A stretch of DNA of 35,061 bases, taken from contig JAAYTW010000215.1 of assembly GCA_012517955.1 (NCBI GenBank), forward strand, positions 1 through 35,061, given 5' to 3'. Below, piece after piece: positions 9,841-15,847 of this stretch. Made by a program: the position numbers and the translations under genes. The notes beneath the pieces were generated by a model that was not told the origin of the DNA, did no database searches, and was given only the letters and a program-made list of their open reading frames with translations. Every line of letters begins with the position of its first letter. Within the stretch, counting starts at the first letter, position 1. The stretch is from Candidatus Zixiibacteriota bacterium (GTDB lineage: Bacteria > Zixibacteria > MSB-5A5 > UBA10806 > 4484-95).

Positions 9841-9859
9841 CCCACGGCGGAGCCGTGGG
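9841..9859. repeat. GC-rich perfect palindrome
   Basis: CCCACGGC, a three-base loop GGA, then GCCGTGGG form a perfect 8-bp stem in an otherwise AT-rich gap between rimP and the lipoprotein gene. It lies 19 bases from repeat copy A. It lacks a T-tract on either side, so it is not an obvious terminator; it resembles a REP-like dispersed palindrome. Confidence 0.6.
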
Positions 9860-9878
9860 GCACCCCTTTGGGAGCGAT

Positions 9879-9928
9879 TCCGGCCGGCCACGCCTCAGTA
9901 GTTACGAGGGCTACGACCTCCCGGAACG
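9879..9928. repeat. 50-bp structured repeat, copy A
   Basis: This segment aligns without gaps to 10862-10911 in the same orientation, about 37 of 50 positions identical by hand, with the ends best conserved (TCCGGC...CTACGACCT.CCGGAACG). The outer arms pair imperfectly (7 of 10) and an inner CCTC/GAGG stem is possible. Together with copy B it flanks the lipoprotein gene. Confidence 0.65.
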
Positions 9929-9955
9929 ATAAAAAATAACGTTTCATTTTAATAA

Positions 9956-10720
9956 TTAATAATTATATATCCATATTTCATCTACATAAATATAAGGGGC
10001 TGTATCCTCAGTAAACCACAAACAAAGGCGAATGTTGTTTCCACATACTTGCGGAAATTGATCTAATGAATACATATGATAAAACCAGGTTGAACCATAA
10101 GGTCCGCTCCAATAGAGATCCTGCAAGTTATTATTCACATATATATAGACATCCATATAAGACATACCATATGGCGCCGATTTTCCCCTAATAATAAAGC
10201 CAATATTGTTGGGATCGGCATTAGCAGGAATCGGAAAAGATGAACTCAGCATGTAATCATCTTCAAGCCAATAATCTTCGAAAATGTATTTTTGCCCGTC
10301 GTTTACAACACCGCCATATAATAACCAACGTTGGGTAACATTTCCGGTGTCATGAAATACTGTATGAAATTCTTGGATTGACATATTTAACACTTCGTTA
10401 CTGTTGATATTAATTACAGTATCTTTTTCTATAAACCTCGGTAAATCAGCAATGATGATTTCATACGAACTCAATTCTACTGACGCCGCACCAGCATTGA
10501 TTCCGGAAACCGAATAAATGCCATCTTGATTAGTATAACCTGAATGTATCGTATTCTTAGAATCCGTAATCTCAACAAATAAATTAGAAGCTGGTAGTCC
10601 GCTTTGATTCAGAATAATGCCATCTATCGAATAAGTCGGATCATCCTGCTTGGTACTTTTTTTTGAACAAGCCAGGCTTATTAAGATTAATCCCATAAGA
10701 AAAACCATTATTCTTTTCAT
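9956..10720 (-). CDS. Putative lipoprotein with carboxypeptidase-regulatory-like domain
   Basis: The product (254 residues from the ATG at 10720) begins MKRIMVFLMGLILISLACSK, a hydrophobic signal peptide ending at a Cys that could be lipidated, although the residues before it (S-L-A) are not the canonical lipobox. Next, about 35-95 resembles a carboxypeptidase-regulatory/transthyretin-like beta domain (IDGIILNQSGLPASNLFVEI, SGYTNQDGIYSVSGI). The rest is Tyr/Trp-rich, beta-like, with no motif I recognise. GGAG five bases before 10720 and a promoter whose start site would lie near 10795 exclude the longer frame opening at 10801. The gene is visibly more AT-rich than its neighbours and is bracketed by two repeat copies, hinting at acquisition. 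Probably anchored in the outer membrane or periplasm; function unknown. Confidence 0.75.
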   Translation of the reverse strand: MKRIMVFLMGLILISLACSKKSTKQDDPTYSIDGIILNQSGLPASNLFVEITDSKNTIHSGYTNQDGIYSVSGINAGAASVELSSYEIIIADLPRFIEKDTVININSNEVLNMSIQEFHTVFHDTGNVTQRWLLYGGVVNDGQKYIFEDYWLEDDYMLSSSFPIPANADPNNIGFIIRGKSAPYGMSYMDVYIYVNNNLQDLYWSGPYGSTWFYHMYSLDQFPQVCGNNIRLCLWFTEDTAPYIYVDEIWIYNY

Positions 10721-10801
10721 CGGATCTCCTTTCTTAATACTTTTTCTCAGCGGGAACCACAGGCTGCTATGCAAGTCTGTGAGAAACATCCTTTCAAGCA
10801 A

Positions 10802-10830
10802 ATAATATAATACATGTCTTTGTTAGGCAA
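10802..10830 (-). promoter_or_regulatory. Sigma-70-type promoter for the lipoprotein gene
   Basis: On the minus strand TTGCCT (10830-10825) is followed after exactly 17 bases by TATTAT (10807-10802). Transcription would start near 10795, giving a leader of about 75 bases. This supports the internal ATG at 10720 as start. Confidence 0.6.
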
Positions 10831-10861
10831 GCAAAATGTACGTGATAATGCAGTCCGACTA

Positions 10862-10911
10862 TCCGGCAGGTCACGCTCCGGCGATTGCCGGGTCTACGAC
10901 CTACCGGAACG
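10862..10911. repeat. 50-bp structured repeat, copy B
   Basis: Direct-orientation partner of 9879-9928. The outer arms CCGGCAGGTC and GACCTACCGG pair at 9 of 10 positions and enclose a perfect CCGGC-GATT-GCCGG inner hairpin, so the element can fold into a long stem with an inner stem. It lies between the lipoprotein promoter and the end of guaB. Confidence 0.7.
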
Positions 10912-10920
10912 GTGAAATTA

Positions 10921-10941
10921 TCGAAACCACGTGGGTTTCGA
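10921..10941. terminator. Hairpin after guaB, weak terminator candidate
   Basis: TCGAAACC, five loop bases, GGTTTCGA: a perfect 8-bp stem 13 bases beyond the guaB stop. On the minus strand it is followed by TAATTTC, a poor T-tract, so termination would be weak at best. Confidence 0.4.
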
Positions 10942-10953
10942 AATACAATATGG

Positions 10954-12411
10954 TTATCCCCCCACCCGATAGTTTGGCGCTTCTTTGGTGATAATGATGC
11001 TGTGCGGATGGCTTTCTTTCACGCCGGCTTGAGTGACGCGCACGAATTTGGCGGTTTTGTGAAGTGTCTCGATATCTTTGGCGCCGCAGATTCCCATCCC
11101 GGCTTTTACGCCGCCCATCAGTTGAAATACCGATTCAGCCAATGGGCCTTTATATGGCACGCGACCAACCACGCCTTCGGGTACCATCTTGGACGAGTTC
11201 TCCTCCTGGAAATAGCGGTCGGCCGAACCAGCTTTCATGGCCTCGATAGAACCCATACCGCGATAGACTTTGAATGAACGTCCTTCAAACAGGATAGTCT
11301 CCCCTGGCGCCTCTTCGGTACCAGCGAACAACGAACCTATCATGACCGAATTCGCACCCGCCGCCAGCGCTTTCACGATATCGCCGGAATAGTTGATTCC
11401 GCCATCGGCGATAAGCGGGATATCGTATTTGGCGGCCGATTCGCGGCATTGCATGATAGCCGATATTTGTGGCACGCCCGCGCCGGTTACCACCCGAGTT
11501 GTGCAAATCGAGCCGGGACCGATACCAACCTTGACCGCATCCGCGCCCGCTTTGATAAGACTTTCGGCCCCCTCGGAGGTGGCCACGTTACCGCCGATTA
11601 TGGCTAAATCGGAAAACCTTTTCCGCAGACTTTCAATAGCATTCAGCACTCCTTTCGAATGCCCGTGAGATGAATCGACCGCGATAACATCAACGCCGGC
11701 TTGAATCAAGGCCGCCGCCCGTTCCAGCAAATCGCCGGAAACGCCGACGGCCGCGCCGACTCGCAATCTGCCGCGCGAATCTTTGCAGGCATCGGGGTAT
11801 TGGAGTTTCTTGTTGATATCTTTAAATGTAATCATTCCTTTCAGGATTCCCTGCGAATCTACAATCGGCAGCTTCTCGATTCGATGTTTATGAAGGATAT
11901 TTTGGGCCTGCTCGATATCTATGCCTTCGGGAGCGGTGACAAGATTTTCTTTGGTCATGACTTCGGATACCGGCACGTTTGTATCGGGGATAAAACGCAG
12001 GTCGCGGTTGGTCAAGATTCCCACCAATTTGCCGTTTTTCGTAATCGGCACGCCCGAAATCGAATATTTGTTCATCAACGCCAGAGCCTCTGATACTTTT
12101 GCCTGTGGTCCCAATGTGATTGGATCTACTATCATGCCGGACTCGTAGCGCTTGACTTTATCGACCTCTTCGGCCTGCCTGACAATCGACATATTTTTAT
12201 GGATAATACCGATTCCCCCTTCGCGGGCCAGGGCTATGGCCAGTTTGGCTTCGGTAACGGTGTCCATGGCCGATGATAAAAGGGGCATGTTCAGATAGAT
12301 ATCCTTGGCCAATCGGGTGCGCAAGTTTACATCCCTCGGCAATATCTCGGAATATGAGGGCGTTAAGAGAACATCATCGAAAGTTAAAGCCAATTCAAAA
12401 TCCTTAAACAT
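10954..12411 (-). CDS. guaB: IMP dehydrogenase
   Basis: IMP dehydrogenase oxidises IMP to XMP with NAD+, the committed step of GTP synthesis. The 485-residue protein has the (beta/alpha)8 catalytic domain split by two CBS domains (about 92-205: [32 protein letters not shown]). The active-site loop GPGSICTTR contains the catalytic Cys303, followed by the phosphate-binding IADGGI segment and the flap region [12 protein letters not shown]. Length is typical. An AAGGAG ribosome site lies six bases before the ATG at 12411. It appears to stand alone or to follow the zinc-ribbon gene with two hairpins in the gap. Identification is very secure. Confidence 0.98.
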   Translation of the reverse strand: MFKDFELALTFDDVLLTPSYSEILPRDVNLRTRLAKDIYLNMPLLSSAMDTVTEAKLAIALAREGGIGIIHKNMSIVRQAEEVDKVKRYESGMIVDPITLGPQAKVSEALALMNKYSISGVPITKNGKLVGILTNRDLRFIPDTNVPVSEVMTKENLVTAPEGIDIEQAQNILHKHRIEKLPIVDSQGILKGMITFKDINKKLQYPDACKDSRGRLRVGAAVGVSGDLLERAAALIQAGVDVIAVDSSHGHSKGVLNAIESLRKRFSDLAIIGGNVATSEGAESLIKAGADAVKVGIGPGSICTTRVVTGAGVPQISAIMQCRESAAKYDIPLIADGGINYSGDIVKALAAGANSVMIGSLFAGTEEAPGETILFEGRSFKVYRGMGSIEAMKAGSADRYFQEENSSKMVPEGVVGRVPYKGPLAESVFQLMGGVKAGMGICGAKDIETLHKTAKFVRVTQAGVKESHPHSIIITKEAPNYRVGG

Positions 12412-12436
12412 ATTTATCTCCTTATATATCGAGAAC

Positions 12437-12454
12437 TCGCGGCTCTGCCCGCGA
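12437..12454. repeat. Short GC-rich hairpin in the guaB leader
   Basis: TCGCGG, a six-base loop, CCGCGA: a perfect 6-bp stem located 26 bases before the guaB start. It may be another of the dispersed GC-rich palindromes, or part of the guaB leader. Confidence 0.45.
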
Positions 12455-12471
12455 ATCGTCTAATAAACATA

Positions 12472-12493
12472 AGGGCGCAGCAAGCTGCGCCCT
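12472..12493 (-). terminator. Hairpin after the zinc-ribbon gene
   Basis: AGGGCGCAG, a four-base loop, CTGCGCCCT form a perfect 9-bp stem 38 bases past the zinc-ribbon stop. On the minus strand TTATGTTTATT follows, an imperfect T-rich tail. It is either an intrinsic terminator or one more dispersed palindrome. Confidence 0.5.
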
Positions 12494-12531
12494 GCAAAAA
12501 AGGTCTTTTATAAAACCGCCCAATTTACGAC

Positions 12532-13245
12532 TCATTCTTCCTCGTTGGTCCAAATCAGAATACGACCGCAACTATCGCAGGTATAGATTTTATCGCCGCG
12601 CCGGATTTCCTGAATCAGTTGAGGAGGAATCTGTTTATAACAGCCGCCGCAAGAACGCTTGCGAATCGGGACCACCGCCATGCTGCCTTTGCCCTTGCGG
12701 ATACGCTCATACATCGATAAAACGCGGCGATCGATATTTTTCACAAGGTTATCGCGTTGTTTTATCTTATTGTTGATTTTCGATTCAAGAGTGCTCATCT
12801 CGGCGTTTAAATTTTCCAGATGAGTTTTCGTCGTTTCGCGGGTTTCATCGAGCTTGGTTTTCAGTTCACTTAGTTTTTCGGTGCATTCATCGATAATTCC
12901 CATCAGCTTGAGAATTTCATCTTCGTTATCGCTGATTCGTTGCTTGCGGGAATCGATTTCGGCGACCAAGGCGTCATATTCTTTATTGGTTTTGATTACC
13001 TTCATCTGTTTTTGATATTTGCTCAACTCTTCTTTATCGGTTTCGATATCTATTTCGATTTCTTTTTGCCGTTTGCGGGCGTCCAGAAGCTTCTGCTCGT
13101 TTTCGGCGATTTCGGTTTCCAGGGCGATTATCTCGTTGTTTATATTGGCAATCATTTCCGGAAGGTAGACCTTTGAACGATCAAGTTCTCCCATGTCTTC
13201 ATCGATTATTTGCAGTTCGAGCAATAAATTTAACACATCTTGCAT
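12532..13245 (-). CDS. Coiled-coil protein with C4 zinc ribbon (DUF164-type)
   Basis: The 237-residue protein has a long charged coiled coil (about 10-185, heptad-like Leu/Ile with many Glu/Lys) and a C-terminal zinc ribbon whose Cys pairs are C199-G-G-C202 and C223-D-S-C226. This matches the widespread zf-RING_7/DUF164 family; some members have been proposed to act in nucleic-acid or translation-related roles, but no activity is assured here. GAGG seven bases before the ATG at 13245 supports the start. The gene begins only about ten bases after the T-tract of the tRNA terminator, so it either depends on read-through or has a promoter I could not see. Confidence 0.85.
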   Translation of the reverse strand: MQDVLNLLLELQIIDEDMGELDRSKVYLPEMIANINNEIIALETEIAENEQKLLDARKRQKEIEIDIETDKEELSKYQKQMKVIKTNKEYDALVAEIDSRKQRISDNEDEILKLMGIIDECTEKLSELKTKLDETRETTKTHLENLNAEMSTLESKINNKIKQRDNLVKNIDRRVLSMYERIRKGKGSMAVVPIRKRSCGGCYKQIPPQLIQEIRRGDKIYTCDSCGRILIWTNEEE

Positions 13246-13264
13246 AGTTTATCCTCAAAATAAA

Positions 13265-13290
13265 AAGGCGCGCAAACATCAGCGCACCTT
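13265..13290 (-). terminator. Intrinsic terminator of the tRNA operon
   Basis: On the minus strand AAGGTGCGC, an eight-base loop and GCGCGCCTT form a 9-bp stem with one mismatch, followed by TTTTTATTTT. It lies about 90 bases after tRNA-Val and immediately before the zinc-ribbon gene's ribosome site. Confidence 0.75.
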
Positions 13291-13382
13291 AAAAAGTGAA
13301 TACATATCGTTATTGGGGATGAATAATCGTCAGGTATTTTTATTAAAATTTTCATCCACCTGGCCTTCTTTTCGTTTTCAAC

Positions 13383-13456
13383 TGGGCAATACTGGACTTG
13401 AACCAGTGACCTTTCGGATGTGAACCGAACGCTCTAACCAGCTGAGCTAATTGCCC
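13383..13456 (-). tRNA. tRNA-Val (anticodon CAC)
   Basis: The minus strand folds into a full cloverleaf: acceptor GGGCAAT/ATTGCCC, D-stem GCTC/GAGC, anticodon stem TTCGG/CCGAA with loop TTCACAT (anticodon CAC, reading GTG), variable AGGTC, T-stem ACTGG/CCAGT with TTCAAGT, discriminator A. The CCA end is not encoded. It is the second gene of a two-tRNA transcript, seven bases behind the CAT tRNA. Confidence 0.95.
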
Positions 13457-13463
13457 TTCTTAC

Positions 13464-13537
13464 TGGGCCCACCAGGGCTCGAACCTGGGACCCATTGATT
13501 ATGAGTCAATTGCTCTAACCGACTGAGCTATGGGCCC
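13464..13537 (-). tRNA. tRNA with anticodon CAT (elongator Met or Ile2)
   Basis: The minus strand folds into a cloverleaf: acceptor GGGCCCA/TGGGCCC, D-stem GCTC/GAGC, anticodon stem ATTGA/TCAAT with loop CTCATAA, T-stem CCAGG/CCTGG, discriminator A. It is not initiator tRNA, since the first acceptor pair is matched. CAT can be elongator Met or, after lysidine modification by TilS, Ile2. The C4-G69 and C5-G68 pairs resemble TilS determinants described in E. coli, so Ile2 cannot be excluded. The CCA end is not encoded. Confidence 0.93.
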
Positions 13538-13552
13538 AAACCACATCGTGAT

Positions 13553-13581
13553 ATTTTATAGAATCTATCGACATAAGTCAA
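13553..13581 (-). promoter_or_regulatory. Promoter of the tRNA operon
   Basis: On the minus strand TTGACT (13581-13576) and TAAAAT (13558-13553) are separated by exactly 17 bases. The predicted start near 13546 lies about nine bases before the first tRNA, a typical distance for stable-RNA promoters. Confidence 0.75.
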
Positions 13582-14225
13582 TAATTTTGTTGAATTTTGA
13601 CGGAAAATGAATAAAATAGGTTTTCGACAAAAAGTTAAAATAGGGCGATAATAATTTAAAATATCTGGTTGTTTTGTGTTAAAGCGCGGTCTTGGACTGG
13701 TTGTCTTTAGCAGAATGCCTTTATGTAACTTAACATTCACCGAATGGATTTCTTCTCGGTCGGAGTTCATTTCGGCTGGTTATCTACGTGTTCCCAAAAC
13801 AACTATCGAAAAGGCGCTGGAAATCACCAACCATCATGCCAACTTCTTCCTTTACCCATACGACGCGGTAGTTTTGCATGGCGAAATCACGATGGGCCTC
13901 GAGATTTATTCATATTCTCGGATAGTGGCAAGAAGCGTTGGATTAACCTGCGCACCCGATAATTACGTTCGCTATATCGTCCGCGGCACAGGTATAAATT
14001 GAGGCCTTCATTGTATCGGGCCAGATTGCGGCTACGCCATTTGCCAAGAGTGTATCAGCCGGAACGCATTCAATCAGATTCAATGCCGATGATTTGAGTT
14101 CGAGAATATATTTCCACAAGGTGACAATAACGGAATCAGCCAGACCAGGAAATTGGCGTTGTTGAAATAGATAATTGCCAGAATCATAAGGATTCGAGAT
14201 TACTATATTTGGCAAGTCATCTTTT
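13582..14225. other. Gene-poor interval with no convincing coding region
   Basis: About 640 bases without a gene I can support. The first 100 are very AT-rich. Short open stretches exist on both strands (plus 13676-14002 from a GTG; minus 14215-13943 from a TTG; minus about 13909-13784), none with a ribosome site or recognisable motif. The minus-strand pieces follow one another in different frames directly downstream of the GAF gene, so they might be debris of a decayed gene, but this is weak. I saw no known small RNA, repeat or array here. Confidence 0.4.
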
Positions 14226-14696
14226 CTAAAACATCTCCCCTATCCGGGCGGCCACTTTCTCTAATATCGCTTTATCAGATTGCGAAAACGCGGCTGGGAT
14301 GTCCGAATCGATATCAATCTCCCCGACCGGATTTCCTTTCTTATCGAATATCGGCACCACGATTTCGGATCTGGTGGAAAGCGAACAGGCCAAAAAACGC
14401 GGATCGGCGTTGACGTCATCGACGATGATAGTCTGTTTTTCCCTGAATGCCGCGCCGCATATCCCTTTGTCAAGTTCAATTGTCGTGTGCGGCGAGGGCT
14501 CTCCCCTATATGGCCCCAATTTCAATACTCCGGATTCATATAGATATATTCCGGTCCAAGTAAAATGCTTGAAATTGGCCGCTAAAAGCGCCACTACGCC
14601 ATCGAGCGCGTTCCGCATGTTTCGGGAGGTTTTTAAAAAATCATCGATTAATCCTAAAAGTCGAGATTCACCGATAGTAGGCATGTATTCATCCAT
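14226..14696 (-). CDS. GAF-domain protein, free methionine-R-sulfoxide reductase-like
   Basis: The protein is a single GAF domain (156 residues from the ATG at 14696, which has AAGGA eight bases upstream; the longer frame to 14771 overlaps the upstream gene and lacks support). It resembles fRMsr/MsrC, which reduces free methionine-R-sulfoxide. The motifs GICGAAF (Cys80) and LACSLSTRSEIVVPI (Cys104) match two of the three conserved cysteines, including the catalytic position; the third, before the ICG loop, is replaced in the segment GEPSPHTT. IDIDSD near the C-terminus is also typical. It follows the UroD-like gene by 11 bases, probably cotranscribed. Activity is plausible with a two-Cys mechanism; a signalling GAF is the alternative. 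Confidence 0.75.
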   Translation of the reverse strand: MDEYMPTIGESRLLGLIDDFLKTSRNMRNALDGVVALLAANFKHFTWTGIYLYESGVLKLGPYRGEPSPHTTIELDKGICGAAFREKQTIIVDDVNADPRFLACSLSTRSEIVVPIFDKKGNPVGEIDIDSDIPAAFSQSDKAILEKVAARIGEMF

Positions 14697-14707
14697 AATA
14701 ATATTCC

Positions 14708-15700
14708 TTAATAAACGGCCTCGCGTAAAGCCATGATATTGGCTTCTGGAGTACCCAATTTTAATGAGCATCCCGGACCAACCAACAATGGATGGTCACC
14801 AGCATCAGCGATAGATTCTTTCACTTGCCGGCGGACATCCTCAGGGGTTCCGGTAAGCAGCGAAGTCAGATGATCGGCGCCGCCCAAAAATACCTGGTTG
14901 AATATCTTATCGGCCTGGGCGAAATCAAGATTCCCTTCCTCGAATTTATTCCAGCTTAATATTTCAACAGGATAATGTTTAAAAAGCGGCAACATATTGT
15001 AGCGCCGGCAGACATGCAAAATATTAAATTTCGCCGGTCGGGCGGCTCGAAGAATCCGAAGGTCATAAGGCTGGCCGAATTCCAGATATTGCTCTTCGGT
15101 GATATTATCGCGGGTAGCCCATTCAGTAGTCGCGAAAAAAATACCGCTGATTCCGATACGAAGCAACTCATCGACATAATCCTCAAGCGTGGCGGTAATC
15201 GCTTCCAAGGCGCTTTCCAAATTTTTCGGGGAATTGAGCAGTTTTTTAAACAGTTCATCGGAGCCGGTAAGATCAGCGGCAATCGATAAAGGCGAAAACA
15301 CGGTTTGGAAAAAATCGATTCTATCGTCAAGCTGACGTGAAATCAAATCGGTTGCTTTTAATTGTTCGCCAAAGGCCGCATCGCCAATATCAAGAGGCTT
15401 TATTGCCAGCCAATCCTGAGCCGATTTTACCGGCGCATATTCGAGAACCGGTTTTTCATCCGGTTTGCCTGAATGCTTGAATTTGGCGCCCCAGCCCTCA
15501 ATATAGTACGAAGATCGAGGATTTATTTTGATGAAATCCCAGCTATATTTGTTTTGGTATTCTAATGTGGCTTTGGCAAGTTTATCGGCGGACCATTCAT
15601 GGTCATAAAAATGCTGCCAACAACTGACAGGCGGCCGGTCGATTTCCCGACCATCCATCAATCTTTCGACTCTTTCTTTCGGTGAGAATTTATCTTCCAC
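14708..15700 (-). CDS. Uroporphyrinogen decarboxylase-superfamily protein, MtaA/MtbA-like
   Basis: This 330-residue protein has the UroD (beta/alpha)8 fold pattern (MDGREIDRPPVSCWQHFYDH, FFQTVFSPLSIAADL, GISGIFFATTEWATRD, NILHVCRRYNMLPLF). It also has His229-x-Cys231 and Cys311 (VGPGCSLKLGTPEANI), the H-x-C...C arrangement that binds zinc in the corrinoid:thiol methyltransferases MtaA and MtbA. True HemE lacks it. I therefore read it as a methyltransferase-type member rather than a heme enzyme. The start is a GTG at 15700 with GGAG seven bases before it. A good promoter lies just upstream, and the methionine synthase-like gene is the previous cistron. The methyl donor and acceptor cannot be read from sequence. 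Confidence 0.82.
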   Translation of the reverse strand: MEDKFSPKERVERLMDGREIDRPPVSCWQHFYDHEWSADKLAKATLEYQNKYSWDFIKINPRSSYYIEGWGAKFKHSGKPDEKPVLEYAPVKSAQDWLAIKPLDIGDAAFGEQLKATDLISRQLDDRIDFFQTVFSPLSIAADLTGSDELFKKLLNSPKNLESALEAITATLEDYVDELLRIGISGIFFATTEWATRDNITEEQYLEFGQPYDLRILRAARPAKFNILHVCRRYNMLPLFKHYPVEILSWNKFEEGNLDFAQADKIFNQVFLGGADHLTSLLTGTPEDVRRQVKESIADAGDHPLLVGPGCSLKLGTPEANIMALREAVY

Positions 15701-15746
15701 TCGTTTTCTCCAAAATTAAATGTATAATAACATATACTCCAAGCAG

Positions 15747-15775
15747 ATATTATCCGCGCCAAAGTATAATGTCAA
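15747..15775 (-). promoter_or_regulatory. Promoter for the UroD-like / GAF pair
   Basis: On the minus strand a perfect TTGACA (15775-15770) is followed after 17 bases by TAATAT (15752-15747). The start would be near 15740, leaving a leader of about 40 bases to the GTG at 15700. Confidence 0.65.
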
Positions 15776-15847
15776 TCTAAATTATTGCAGGTTAACGGAT
15801 TGTGAAATTAAGCACAAGGTTTCCAATGGGCTGGGTGATATTTAAGG

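Noticed and set aside
10721-10801. N-terminal extension of the lipoprotein gene to 10801
   Set aside because: It would begin at or upstream of the predicted transcript start and would bury the signal peptide; the ATG at 10720 has GGAG at the right distance.
13676-14002. Plus-strand open frame of 108 codons
   Set aside because: It starts at a GTG without a ribosome site and has no recognisable motif; not enough to call a gene.
14697-14771. N-terminal extension of the GAF protein
   Set aside because: It overlaps the end of the UroD-like gene and adds residues not seen in the GAF family; the ATG at 14696 has a ribosome site.
14708-15700. Assignment of the UroD-fold protein as HemE in heme synthesis
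   Set aside because: The His-x-Cys...Cys zinc motif is typical of MtaA/MtbA methyltransferases, and there are no heme genes nearby.
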